Assembly: GCA_900239685.1 (NCBI GenBank)
Contig: OENT01000573.1
Coordinates: 1-64,000, forward strand
From: Rotaria macrura
Taxonomy: Eukaryota > Rotifera > Eurotatoria > Philodinida > Philodinidae
Length of the DNA: 64,000 nt
Direction: 5' to 3'
In this document: positions 63,788 through 64,000 of the stretch, piece after piece
How the letters are laid out: each line of letters begins with the position of its first letter
Position numbering within the stretch: the first letter of the stretch is position 1
Notes under the pieces: generated by a model
Databases searched by the model: none
Told to the model about the DNA's origin: nothing
The model's input: the letters and a program-made list of their open reading frames with translations, nothing else
Made by a program: the position numbers and the translations under genes

Positions 63788-64000
63788 TTATTTTTGTATT
63801 GTTGCATGATATCGATGTGGTCTAGGAATTGACTTTTGTCGATTAGCACCCGTTTGTTTTCCTTTCGCAGTTGGTATGTCTGGAAGAACAGGTGTATGTT
63901 CAATTTCTTCTTCTAAACGTTCAAGTTCAGCGGCTGATTTTAAACTTTTATACAATTTCCATTCGTCACGATCTTCATTTTCAACGATGTCTAAATCAAA
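63788..64000 (-). CDS. 3' end of an unidentified gene, running off the right edge
   Basis: On the minus strand the frame is open from the window edge for 70 codons to TAA at 63788-63790. It reads NEDRDEWKLYKSLKSAAELE, then ERLEEEIEHTPVLPDIP, then a basic tail (ANRQKSIPRPHRYHATIQK). The charged helix, Pro-rich linker and basic end are typical of a coding exon, and no stop interrupts it. I do not recognise the family. Confidence 0.5.
   Translation of the reverse strand, partial: FDLDIVENEDRDEWKLYKSLKSAAELERLEEEIEHTPVLPDIPTAKGKQTGANRQKSIPRPHRYHATIQK

Noticed and set aside
1-64000. tRNA, rRNA or CRISPR loci
   Set aside because: No T-loop/anticodon arrangement, no rRNA-like conserved stretches and no spaced direct repeats were found on reading; the only short tandem arrays are the Foldback ends and simple repeats.

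Overview
The window looks like nuclear DNA from a bdelloid rotifer (Adineta/Rotaria type) or a close relative. The evidence is an AT-rich background, eukaryotic genes cut by very short introns of about 50-60 bp, canonical GT..AG splicing, AATAAA signals, animal orthologues (condensin subunit G, CLCC1, Flower, ribosomal protein eL34), and type II membrane proteins with LamG or NHL ectodomains of the kind expanded in rotifers. The taxon is inferred, because nothing in the window names it. All exon models were built by hand from splice sites and reading-frame phase. I found no rRNA, tRNA or CRISPR.

Layout. 1-300: last exon of an unidentified + strand gene. 490-790: CAAGAATC-rich repeat. 2046-3071: hAT-like non-autonomous transposon with a second MITE nested in it. 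4974-7701 (+): type II membrane protein with two LamG domains. 9582-9827 (-): last exon of an unknown gene. 11491-12355: transposon-like element with ~220 bp inverted repeats that encodes a 30-residue CxxC/CxxC peptide. 12956-18509 (-): condensin subunit NCAPG, nine exons. 19485-20807: two further inverted-repeat elements. 22765-25175 (+): NHL-repeat ectodomain on a mucin-like stalk. 25817-26566: copy 1 of a Foldback/Mutator-like element. 28008-28770 (+): four-helix membrane protein. 31489-33683 (-): CLCC1. 35291-35860: long inverted-repeat element. 37832-39757 (+): Flower. 40166-45036: three mobile elements in a row (a TTCGATTC-rich element, Foldback copy 2, a GC-rich hAT-like element). 46909-47476 (-): eL34. 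51443-61478 (+): a very large gene whose protein carries a microbial-type poly(ADP-ribose) glycohydrolase (PARG) macrodomain and twelve PBZ-type poly(ADP-ribose)-binding zinc fingers. 63788-64000 (-): last exon of an unknown gene.

The genes do not form an operon or a pathway. The household genes are separated by kilobases of non-coding DNA rich in small DNA transposons, several with clear target-site duplications. Some of these elements sit inside long introns (in NCAPG and in the PBZ-PARG gene), while most other introns are minimal.

The strongest candidates for something undescribed are: (1) the PBZ x12-PARG protein, which would both read and erase poly(ADP-ribose); (2) the Foldback-like family, whose ends are inverted arrays of a ~15 bp unit and which carries a shared ORF; (3) the long-TIR element with a micro zinc-ribbon peptide.
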